DNA from: Branchiostoma floridae
Lineage: Eukaryota > Chordata > Leptocardii > Amphioxiformes > Branchiostomatidae
NCBI RefSeq assembly: GCF_000003815.2
Contig: NC_049990.1
Location: 9,291,115 to 9,355,114, forward strand
DNA: 64,000 bases
Direction: 5' to 3'
The notes under the pieces were generated by a model. The model made no database searches, had not been told where the DNA came from, and was given only the letters and a program-made list of their open reading frames with translations. The position numbers were made by a program, and so were the translations under genes. This document shows positions 56,801 through 64,000 of this stretch, piece by piece. Position 1 is the stretch's first letter, and each line of letters opens with the position of its first letter.

Positions 56801-59800
56801 GCCCGCCCCAGGGGACACTGGGAAGGTATGTGTCAGCACACATTAGGTAGAGCCTGTTAGCCTGTAAGTGTCCATGAATTCTAATCAAGGCATCCAATGC
56901 CTCATACATTGATCCCTCTAGACTTTGTAAAGGCACAGGTGTGTGCCCAGACATTTCAGAACATTTCAGATGGGTCACCTGTTAGTGTCGAAGGACTGTT
57001 ACTTCTTATTAGAAGTGTTACATTTTTGCAAATCGATTTGAGTGAATAATAAGTACACATTTGGACTTCATGGTTACATTGGAAAATATTTTTCTATCAT
57101 TTTTGTATCGTGAGCTTTCTGCAATCTTTTAAGTACCCCCAAATTGCCCTTTTTTTAACCAAATGAAACAGCAATGTCAAGTTTTTAGTTGCATAATGAG
57201 GCAGATTATCTTCATCGTAACATCTCTGACATCTCTATTCTGTATGGCTCTCTTTATTCATGTTAAAAGTTTTATTTCTTGGATCTCTGATTTGTAGACA
57301 TAAGGACTTGCTCCTAGCCTGGATACCATCCGATCTCTACGGGCCGTAGAAATTGGATGGTACCCAGGCTAGGAAGAAGTCCTTATGTCTACCCTTATGT
57401 ACCCAGTCTAACTTGCTCCAACTGTTGGTGTCAAAGTATGACCATTTAGGGGTTAATTCATATCCTGAATGGTATATGTATCCTTCAACTCTTTTCAGAA
57501 TCTCTCAAATCAGAAAAAGTTAGTGCGGCAATTCCAAGAACAAAAGATTATATTGGTGTGGCCTAAAGCTAAATAGTATTATGGACATGTAAGATATTAC
57601 ATGTACATGTACTTACCATAAGGATAATACTTGATTTAGTACCCTTTATCAGCTGGAGGGTACTAACAGTAGTAAAGCCTCTAATTTCACACAGCCATAT
57701 TTATGATAATTGTTGTAGGATCCTCGGAGTCATCCCCATGTTTTTCTGTGTAGGGGATGACATTCCTGTCAGTTTTTCTTCCAACAGTCTTATACTCCCA
57801 GGGCTTCTTTGGCAGGGGCTTATCCCTCATGGGTTTTCTATACTATGGTTTTAGCTCCTCTGCCAACTAAGTCCTAAAAATTCTAAAATAAGTCATTTGC
57901 TTGAACCCTGCCAACCCAGGAAACAGTAAGTTTTAAACGCAAATAAATATTTCTTCCATTCTAACCAGTTAGTTTAGAAGCCACAGTAAAATTTTCCTCA
58001 AACCATCAGTGTAAATAACACGTATACTCATTCCATATCACATCTCACAATTGCCTTAAAAACTTAAGTGCCCTAATTTCTAATACGTTTGACATATTTT
58101 TCATCTCACACTACAGCTAGCTCAAATAAGTGTCTAACACCCCCTAAAATCCAATTTAAAACTTATTTCACCTTAGATCACATTAGTGTTGTAAGGCTAA
58201 ACAGAAACATGAAATGTTGTCAAACCTTCAGTGTGAATAATATTTGTTCCATCGCCACAGTTAGTCTTGTAGTTATTAACCCCAAGTATCCCCATCCCCC
58301 GTCTGTGCAAATAACATATATTTAGTGTTATCACTTACAATATAGTTAGTCATTACAATGAGAATCATATGTCCCCAAAATTTCCTTGTAAATAACATAA
58401 TATTAGATGTGTAACATTTAGCATTAGAACTTGCTCCCAACATCCTAACTTAGGGTAAATAACACATGCCATCATGTAGTCATAGCAACCACAATAATGT
58501 CCATAAATTTTCATTCAAGATAACATAATATTATAGACAATTTTGGAAACAGCAAATGAGCAACATCCTCCATCACTAATATCATGTCCATTATTGTAGT
58601 CTTAGAAACAACAATGCCCTAAAAATTATCAGTGTTGACGTCTTTTTTTTTTCATTCATGCAATATAGTATATTTTTGTAAATCTTAGAAATGATAGCCC
58701 AACTTCCCAAAACCTTAAGTAGTTAATTATTCAACAAGTTGATTAACCCTCAATACCATTAACACTAATCCCTCTACATCATACATTGTAGTAGTTACTA
58801 CCTTCAAAATAGTTTGAAACAAAGTTGTCAGAGCTGTTTTGATCACTAAAGGCCATGTAGAATAGAACAGTTACTTTACACCTTTGCCATGATTCTCTCT
58901 AGGACTGTGAATATTCACTTGTTGTTTTAACTTCCAGCCATGTGGTGTGGACTACGAACTGAAGGCATTTGTTGCAGACATGTCAGATGAAAAACCTCAC
59001 AAAAGGTAAAGACCAATAGGCTTCATCAAATCCTGCTTCATGTGAACCATTGCTGCAGTAACTGCATGTGTGCATCTTATTGTATGCTTACTGTAAGAGG
59101 CTTTTTGTCACCTTTAACCTACATTTGTGCTATTTCTGAAGTCATGTGACCTTGTGAGTAACATGTCAATATTCACCTTGAGCTTGTGTAACAGTTAGCA
59201 TTAGCACTTGCTCCAACATCCTAAGTTAGGGTAAATAACACATGCCGTCATGTAGTCCAGCTGTCATTGCCAAAGATGACTATTCGTATCATAGTGCCCA
59301 TTAGATCACATGACAGAAGTATACGGTCATTCTTCTTGATGAAGGCAGGAGTGACAACCAAATATGTGGATATCTTTAATTTCATCTTGAAATAAATGTC
59401 AACTTTTCCATAATATTTGTGGGATTCTTTTTTTTGTTCGCAGAAATTCTGTACGACTTGCCATCCGAAAAGTGACATATGCCCCCTCAACGCCTGGACC
59501 CCAGCCCTTCGCAGAGGCCAGTAGAGAATTCATGATGAGCGCCAACCCTCTACATCTGGAGTGTTCGCTGGATAAAGAGGTGGGGAAAGTTGTCTGAAAA
59601 GATTTCTTTTTGTTTTATAAAATTATTTGATGCAATTAAACCCTTCCTTCTTCATTCTAACATAAAATATGACTCCATTTTCAACGGAATAACCCTTGAA
59701 ATGTCCAAGGTTTGAGCACTTGGCTTCACAATTTTTAGATTATAGAGAAGCATTGAGTCATATATCATGTACATGTAGTTCAAAAATAGATGGATTTCAT

Positions 59801-62268
59801 TTCCCTTCCAAGAAGATCCTATTACTGTTTCTAAGCAACATGTCAAGAAGAATAGATGGTGGAAATACAAATGTAACTGTGTTACACAGTCCAATACCCC
59901 CACCCACAGTGTTTTATTCTCTAGTGTTAAATTGTATTTTATTTATGGCTGTTATATTTATAGCTGTACTACCATGGGGAGCCCATCAACGTTAATGTGC
60001 AGATTACCAACAACTCCAACAAGACAGTCAAGAAAATCAGAATATCAGGTGAGATTTCTTACTGGTTTGTCAGCATTTTCTTAAAGTTTTCCTTTTTGTA
60101 TCAAAGGAATATACAACTCCTACATAATAAATTAAAATTGTAACTGGATATAATGGAATTGTATACTAACGGGAGGTGCCCCAACACGGTACGCTTTTTC
60201 TTGCGCTCAAACTCATGGCGCTCCATCGCTAGTTGCCTGAGAGTGGTCAAATTTTGATGACTGAACTTTTTACACATAGATTTGAACAACATACTTGAAT
60301 AAGAAATGCATTCATGTGGTTCATGAACCTTTCGCGCTGCGTGTTACAAGCGGCAAACACTGTGAGACAATTTCGTGTATGTAACTTTCCAATTTTGTGC
60401 TACGCTGGACAGTGTGCCTAACTCGGTACGCTTTTTTTTTACATTTTGCTCTCTTCAGAAGTAAGTGGTAAATTTAAGTACACAGAAAAAAAATTAATAC
60501 TATGATATTTTAGCTTTCTTTTGACAGTAAAATCGTGACTGTATGTACTTCTTGTCTCACATTAGGAAGGCTGTACCTAGAACAATCCAGCTGATGTTTT
60601 TACGGGCAATGGGCTGAATGCACTGATTGTGACTGCCCGACTAAAAAAAAATTACGAAAAAAAGACACCGCCAACATAAACAAAACTCGGTCTGATTATA
60701 TGAAAATATCATCTACATCTCTCTATCAAGTCTTATTTTCATAGACAGCACAAATCATTTGTTACAGTCAAATAAATCTTTGGAGCGTTCTCTAGTCTGT
60801 CACCTTCACGGCCACACTCCCTTGGGAGTACAATGGTGGCAATGTTTATGTCGCTTCCTTTTGGTTGCTTTTCTACTCAACAGACATTTGAAGACCCATA
60901 TTCATAGTGTTTTATGGAGCTTTATTTATGTGTATCATGGCAGTTGTGTGACTGCTTGAAAGAGTTCGTATAGTTAGCGACACGAGCCGCCAATACGCAG
61001 AGGCCGGTGACCGCAGTGATTCAGCACTGTCAACATTACTGTTAGAATTCTGTTTTTTAAAAAACATGAAGTAAATATGGTAAAGTATACTTGGAATGAA
61101 AATTAAAGCTGTGTGCATGGACTTGGTTTATTTGCCTTTGTAATCAGCATAGTCAGTGGCAACAAACACAGTGTACTTATGGATAAAAAGATCAGCAAAA
61201 AATCCGTTCCGTCTTACGACGGGGACCGTCTTAGGGCGGCCCCCGTTAATGATATAAAAGGTATAAAAGGAATATACTCCTACACGATGAATTATAGTTG
61301 TAACTGAATATATTGAAATTGCATAATACTCTATGTTATTATGTTTTCCTCTGTGGGGTAGGGAAAAACACACTGTTTTTGCTGGTGTGTTCTTTTTATT
61401 TCTTTATCTGTCAGGAGCCAATCAGAGTTTAGAACTGCATTAGGATATTAGCTGTTTGTTGTAAATCTGAGCATTTTTTACTCACACACAATACTTAAGG
61501 GCTAGCCTGATGATATAGTATGATTATATTAATGACCTGGTCCAAAAACCAAATAGATTTTTTTGTTTTGTTTTCACAGAATGCTATAGGGCAAGCCTAA
61601 TGTAAGTAGCTTAACAAAAGGCTACAGGGAAAACATTCTGCATTTTTGCAAAAATGTTGTTCTAGTATTCAGTGTGTCCTTTCCTGGTTCTCTCTCCAGT
61701 TCGACAGTTTGCTGACATCTGCCTGTTCTCCACGGCCCAGTACAAGTGTCCAGTTGCCATCCTGGAAACAGAGTAAGTCTCCCCTGCACATAAACCAGAC
61801 ACTTAACCCTTGGGTAAAACCTTTGTCAAGGTAGCATAGTGTCCCCATGTATTTGGTAATTTTGTTATCTGTGTAGTCAAATTATCTCTTCTTCTACAGT
61901 CATTCCTCATGGTACTTGAGGGCAGCCATTTATATAACAGATTTTAAAGGTGGGCGGGTGGTTATGGGGTTGCCAACACTTTTCAAAGTATGCAAGATTT
62001 ACACACTAGAAAAACCACATGGAATAGCATAGACCATAAAGACACACAGAACTTAGATAAGTTTTTCAGAGCAAATTGGCTTTGATACATTTTGTAAATA
62101 ACCTTTTCCTGATGTGTTGCGTAGGGATGGTTTTCCTGTAGGCCCCAGTCAGACGTTATCGAAGGTGTACACAGTCTGTCCGCTTCTGAAGAACAACCTG
62201 GACAAACGCGGACTGGCGCTGGACGGCAAACTAAAGCATGAGGACACCAACCTGGCCTCGTCTACCAT
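41837..62268 (+). CDS. Beta-arrestin, ten internal exons, both ends incomplete
   Basis: An adaptor that binds phosphorylated GPCRs, blocks G-protein coupling and recruits endocytic and kinase partners. Exons: 41837-41867, 52196-52256, 55706-55750, 56052-56248, 56766-56825, 58938-59005, 59444-59579, 59964-60048, 61700-61772, 62125-62268. They splice in frame to about 300 residues. The product shows [10 protein letters not shown] with the phosphate-sensing Lys pair, [12 protein letters not shown] and [19 protein letters not shown]. It continues with [36 protein letters not shown] (polar-core Arg), [40 protein letters not shown] and [19 protein letters not shown] (polar-core acidic loop). This covers the N-domain and the first part of the C-domain of a roughly 400-residue family. 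The last donor (GTAAGA at 62269) shows that the gene continues past the window. The first coding exon is not visible. A 100-N gap lies in the intron after 55750. One exon end is triplicated into its intron. Confidence 0.95.
43607..43646. repeat. Perfect short hairpin
   Basis: ATCATATGTACAACTGGC is followed by TGTT and then its exact reverse complement: 18-bp arms and a 4-nt loop. It may be the core of a small foldback element. Confidence 0.75.
43881..43915. repeat. Partial copy of the CATATCCAGTTGCTTG element
   Basis: AAATCATATCCAGTAGCTTG then AGTAACTGCTTTTTG matches 22450-22485. Just upstream, ACCACTCACAAACATGTTAGATTTACAGA (43783) repeats CCACTCACAAACATAATAAATTTACAGA (43684). Confidence 0.5.
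44469..44675. mobile_element. Palindromic miniature element, AGTTCACCTTTATCCG family, copy 2
   Basis: The left end TTAGTTCACCTTTATCCG then GGGGTTACCTATATCCG is matched inverted at the right by CGGATAAAGGTTATCC then TACGGATGAACTTTG. Inside, an AAGTCGATG / CGACTTG inner stem surrounds TTTTCAAAATATTG. Confidence 0.68.
45425..45480. repeat. Partial GGGTGCAC-type repeat
   Basis: CCTGGTGCACCCAGGGTCGAAATCAGGTGCACAACTC resembles the end of the hAT-like family at 21105-21484. It is diverged and truncated. Confidence 0.45.
45599..45710. repeat. Long near-perfect hairpin (50-bp arms)
   Basis: The left arm, starting TTAGCTTGGAATTCAGCCGT, and the right arm, ending ACGGCTGAATTCCAAGCTAA, pair over 50 bp. 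Only two mismatches were seen, around a 12-nt loop containing ATATTTG. Arms this similar imply recent origin or conversion. It could be a foldback transposon or a double-stranded RNA source. Confidence 0.85.
46220..46569. mobile_element. hAT-like miniature element (GGGTGCAC family), copy 2
   Basis: Starts CAGGGCTCGAAATTCATTTT and ends AGTATTTCGAGCCCTG. The interior is colinear with 21105-21484, including ATTATCTTTCTAACACTTAGATG. AGACAT touches both ends directly, a 6-bp duplication rather than a full 8. Confidence 0.78.
47470..47650. repeat. CA-rich degenerate microsatellite
   Basis: Many ACACAC, ATACACA and CACACA words without strict periodicity. All three forward frames stay open through it, which is a composition effect. 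Confidence 0.6.
49829..49975 (+). mobile_element. 5'-truncated relative of the 2A LINE (3' end only)
   Basis: GATGTGCAAAGGTTTGGTGTGAC, then CAGGCTGCTGCTGTGCTTCATGCCTGC, then GCAGATACAGATACAG. It aligns with 18079-18212 of the full element, including the same GATACAGATACAG tail. Several substitutions show that it is old. It sits in the first large arrestin intron, same strand. Confidence 0.75.
50515..50882. mobile_element. Miniature inverted-repeat element, GGCCACACC family, copy A
   Basis: The ends are GGCCACACCAATTTAATTTC (left) and GAAATTAAATTGGTGTGGCC (right). Pairing extends inward through TTGGTTCATGGATT and an A/T-rich arm. Flanks TTG and TTA could be a mutated 3-bp duplication, as in PIF/Harbinger elements (inference). 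Confidence 0.82.
52396..52617. mobile_element. Miniature inverted-repeat element, GGCCACACC family, copy B
   Basis: The ends are GGCCACACCAATTTAATTTG and CAAATTAAATTGGTGTGGCC, flanked on each side by TGA (52393-52395 and 52618-52620). The interior is different from and shorter than copy A, so the two share mainly their terminal repeats. Confidence 0.82.
53091..53338 (-). pseudogene. LINE ORF2 C-terminal fragment with 7-bp 3' tail
   Basis: Read on the minus strand, it encodes [19 protein letters not shown] ... GLKAYLGKM and a stop. GRxRxRWRDNIQ is the usual C-terminal signature of reverse-transcriptase ORFs of dispersed LINEs. At the stop begins a tandem (ATGTAAG)n tail (+ strand CTTACAT x3, 53108-53131). 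It is a severely 5'-truncated copy of a family different from the 2A LINE. Confidence 0.72.
53576..53649. repeat. 74-nt imperfect hairpin
   Basis: AGAATCTCATCAGAAACCCATAAAGGCAGAT pairs with ATCTGCCTTTATGGGCTTTCTGACAAGATTCT over about 30 bp, with small mismatches and an 11-nt loop. The shape resembles a microRNA precursor. A small foldback element is equally likely. Confidence 0.7.
55777..55876. other. Assembly gap (100 N)
   Basis: Exactly 100 Ns, the usual placeholder for unknown length. It lies inside an arrestin intron, between exons ending at 55750 and starting at 56052. The protein reads through without missing residues, so no exon needs to be lost here. Confidence 0.98.
56215..56600 (+). 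repeat. 146-bp tandem repeat copying an arrestin exon end and its splice donor
   Basis: ACAGAATGCC occurs at 56221, 56367 and 56513, exactly 146 bp apart. Unit 1 is the real exon end, CTTTCTTCTTTGAG with donor GTAAGA (56249). Unit 2 keeps the same exon tail and an intact donor, GTAAGA at 56395. Unit 3 has an insertion and TTAAGA, so its donor is dead. Use of the second donor would read into a stop at 56363-56365. Confidence 0.92.
57294..57392. mobile_element. Foldback element, CCTAGCCTGGATACCATCC type
   Basis: GTAGACATAAGGACTT ... CCTAGCCTGGATACCATCCG pairs with GGATGGTACCCAGGCTAGG ... AAGTCCTTATGTCTAC around CTACGGGCCGTAG. Arms are about 48 bp. Half-copies of the inner arm occur at 20849-20860 and 21007-21022, so it belongs to a dispersed family. 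Confidence 0.8.
57538..57563. repeat. Solo end of a GGCCACACC element
   Basis: AAGAACAAAAGATTATATTGGTGTGGCC matches the right terminus of copies A and B. No matching left end was found within several hundred bases upstream. Confidence 0.5.
57950..58680. repeat. Degenerate tandem array in an arrestin intron
   Basis: The unit is about 90-110 bp and strongly diverged, with recurring words: TCAGTGTAAATAACA, TAGTCATAGCAACCACAATAATG / TAGTCTTAGAAACAACAATG / TAGTCATTACAATGAG, and ATAACATAATATTA. One unit (58411-58480) is repeated beyond the next exon at 59187-59258. Confidence 0.6.
59187..59258. repeat. Copy of intronic repeat unit downstream of an arrestin exon
   Basis: GTTAGCATTAGCACTTGCTCC then AACATCCTAAGTTAGGGTAAATAACACATGCC nearly matches 58411-58480. 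The exon at 58938-59005 lies between the two copies, about 777 bp apart. Confidence 0.75.
60108..61335. repeat. Direct repeats of about 60 bp around 1.1 kb of intron DNA
   Basis: GGAATATACAACTCCTACATAATAAATT ... TTGTAACTGGATATAATGGAATTG (60108-60164) is matched by GGAATATACTCCTACACGATGAATT ... TTGTAACTGAATATATTGAAATTG (61269-61325). The DNA between is GC-richer in places and has GGTACGCTTTTT twice (60188, 60426) and GACGGGGACCGTCTTAGGGC near 61218. It could be an inserted element or a tandem duplication; no coding frame. Confidence 0.55.
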
Positions 62269-62799
62269 GTAAGACACCTTGACATGTATAGAAATAAGTG
62301 CTACAACAAATTCTGCTTACAAGAATTTGAAAACCTCAAATTTCTCGTTTTATCCTGTCTCATTTATTATGATAATAAGGTTTTAATCAGCATAATCTAC
62401 AAACAAAAAAAAACAAATACACCCAAAACAGTACCTCCGTTTTTCATTTTAAAAGAAAGCACTGCACCATATAAGTCAAAACCTATGGCTGTAGTCAAAT
62501 GTAACTCTCTTTATGTGAACAAGTGCATTTTGGAATAGCTTCTAGTATTTTATATGCCTTTAAAATTTCTTTTTGCAACAATTGAAGATACCAAGAATGT
62601 CACCTCATACAAGTTTCCTTTCTGAAATTTGTGCTGAATTACATTTTGTTAATTTATCCTTTTCTTAGTATACGTAAACAGTAAGCTAACAAAGATAGTG
62701 GAAAATCATTTTATTATTCATAGCAATATCCATTCTGTGTTCATCTCCCCAACTCATTTGTATCATATCTGTATCCCTGGTGCGGACTGATGATTTGAT

Positions 62800-63260
62800 T
62801 AAAGCATTCATTTCAAAAGAACACTCAGTAACATACTTGTGCCTGACCCTGGTGCTGAAAGACATTCAGATCACTGCATTCATGTTTGCCGTATCAGTTA
62901 CATAGCTTGTCATTTCTTTTGGTGCTGAATGGTACTCTAATTACAACAATAATTTTGAAAAAACATCTGTCCCTTGTGCCAAAAGCCAATTAAGATCACC
63001 CCATTTATATGTACAGAAGTACTAAAAATAATCACAAAGCTTCATTAGTTCCTAGTCTTGAATGACATTCCAATTACTGCATTCATCTTGGAAGCACACT
63101 TGCAGAGCTCTATCTGTCACTTGTACTAAATGATATTTCAATCATTCCGTATCCCTGGTTTTGAATGACGTTCTTATTACTGTATTCGTGTTCATGTCTA
63201 CGCACATAGCTTTATCTGTTCTTCGTACTGTATTGCATAGTTACCAATTACCCAATTTAT
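62800..63260. repeat. Degenerate tandem array with GxTGAATGACATTC words
   Basis: GCTGAAAGACATTCAGATCACTGCATTCATG (62861) recurs with changes as CTTGAATGACATTCCAATTACTGCATTCATC (63057) and TTTGAATGACGTTCTTATTACTGTATTCGTG (63160). The words GCACACTTGCAGAGCT / GCACATAGCTTTATCTGT follow. The period is about 90-105 bp and strongly decayed. It lies in the arrestin intron after the last visible exon. Confidence 0.6.
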
Positions 63261-64000
63261 ATGTCAGTGCAGAGATATTTACATTCTGGCAGAGTCCATG
63301 ATTGTACTGGAAGAGATCCTGATTGGAATCTCTGTCGACAGAGACTTTAATCAGGGTTCTATGTATATATACATGTAGTGAGGTGGCCTCCTATTCAGAA
63401 TCCTAAACTTCAAGTCACACGGGCACTTTAAGGCCTGTGACAGTTTTGGTCGAACATGAAATTCGAACCACTCCGTAACCTCAGGTAACCCCGCCGGGCC
63501 GGAGCGTTTTTAGAACGGTCCAATGTCAGTACCTAATGTTACATTGCGAAAACAGGAACTTACGATGCACGGGCCACACTAACTACTTTTTTTGAGACTT
63601 ATTAATGTTGAATGCTAAAGATATTGATCTAGTATTTATCAAATATCGGCATAACTAGAAGCGGTTAACAAAAGGGCACCCCCGCGAGAGCTGCAAGTGG
63701 TACAGTCCGACCTCCCGGGGTGTGGAGTGGCGGGAAAACAGCGAGGCGCTCATACTTCAAGGAAACAGCAAAATAATGCTATAAATCGGTATTTCTAGCC
63801 CAAAATGATTGTATGGCAGTTGACTGATGCCTTATAAGGCTAACTGCTTGCGAAATTTCGCATTGATACAACAGCGATTTAACAGATACAGACACAAAAC
63901 ATTACTATCGGTTAACGTTACGTACAGTCAAGCATGTCTTACTTGGACGCAGTTCTTGTAGGGTAAGTAGTGTTTCGTCGGCCCCTGCCCACATCAGGAC
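63261..64000. other. Right end of window, arrestin intron
   Basis: No exon is recognised. The short inverted words ATTGGAATCTCTGTCGACAGAGACTTTAATC form a small stem at about 63333-63356. GC rises between 63480 and 63740 without an ORF. The next arrestin exon, expected to continue after SST, is not here. Confidence 0.4.

Noticed and set aside
60101-61310. LTR retrotransposon
   Set aside because: The direct repeats are only about 60 bp, without TG...CA ends, primer-binding site or any gag/pol frame.

Overview
This window reads as animal nuclear DNA from an invertebrate deuterostome, most likely an amphioxus (Branchiostoma). The reasons are an intron-split animal lipoxygenase, an intron-split beta-arrestin with conserved exon boundaries, a leucine-rich-repeat receptor with a TYxxI/RxLPPxP tail of the kind I associate with amphioxus, a 2A-bearing non-LTR retrotransposon, many palindromic miniature elements, and frequent TACATGTA words. 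The species call is inference. A run of exactly 100 Ns (55777-55876) marks a draft-assembly gap.

Layout. (1) 797-10483, + strand: 16 exons encode the last 617 residues of a PLAT-domain lipoxygenase. All five expected iron-ligand positions are visible, ending in the C-terminal isoleucine. The exons for the first part of PLAT lie upstream of the window. (2) 12471-14666, - strand: a 731-codon open frame for a single-pass LRR membrane protein whose 5' end is missing. (3) 14655-18119, + strand: an intact 1154-codon ORF of a CR1/L2-like LINE. It has a signal-peptide-like leader, a 2A ribosome-skipping motif, a PHD finger, an APE endonuclease and a reverse transcriptase. It meets the LRR frame head-on, so it probably interrupted that gene. 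(4) 18213-41836: gene-poor DNA with no supportable coding gene, filled with miniature inverted-repeat elements, foldbacks, a three-unit tandem repeat of about 379 bp, a tRNA-Leu-derived SINE remnant and microsatellites. (5) 41837-62268 and beyond the right edge, + strand: ten exons (about 300 residues) of a beta-arrestin. Neither its first coding exon nor its C-terminal exons can be seen here.

The genes do not form an operon or an obvious pathway. Lipoxygenase (oxylipin synthesis), LRR receptor (possible immune or adhesion signalling) and arrestin (GPCR desensitisation) are simply neighbours. The most interesting items are the secreted-type 2A leader on the LINE and its collision with the LRR receptor, the repeat-built signalling tail of that receptor, the valine at the stereocontrol position of the lipoxygenase, and a 146-bp triplication of an arrestin exon end that copies a working splice donor into the intron.
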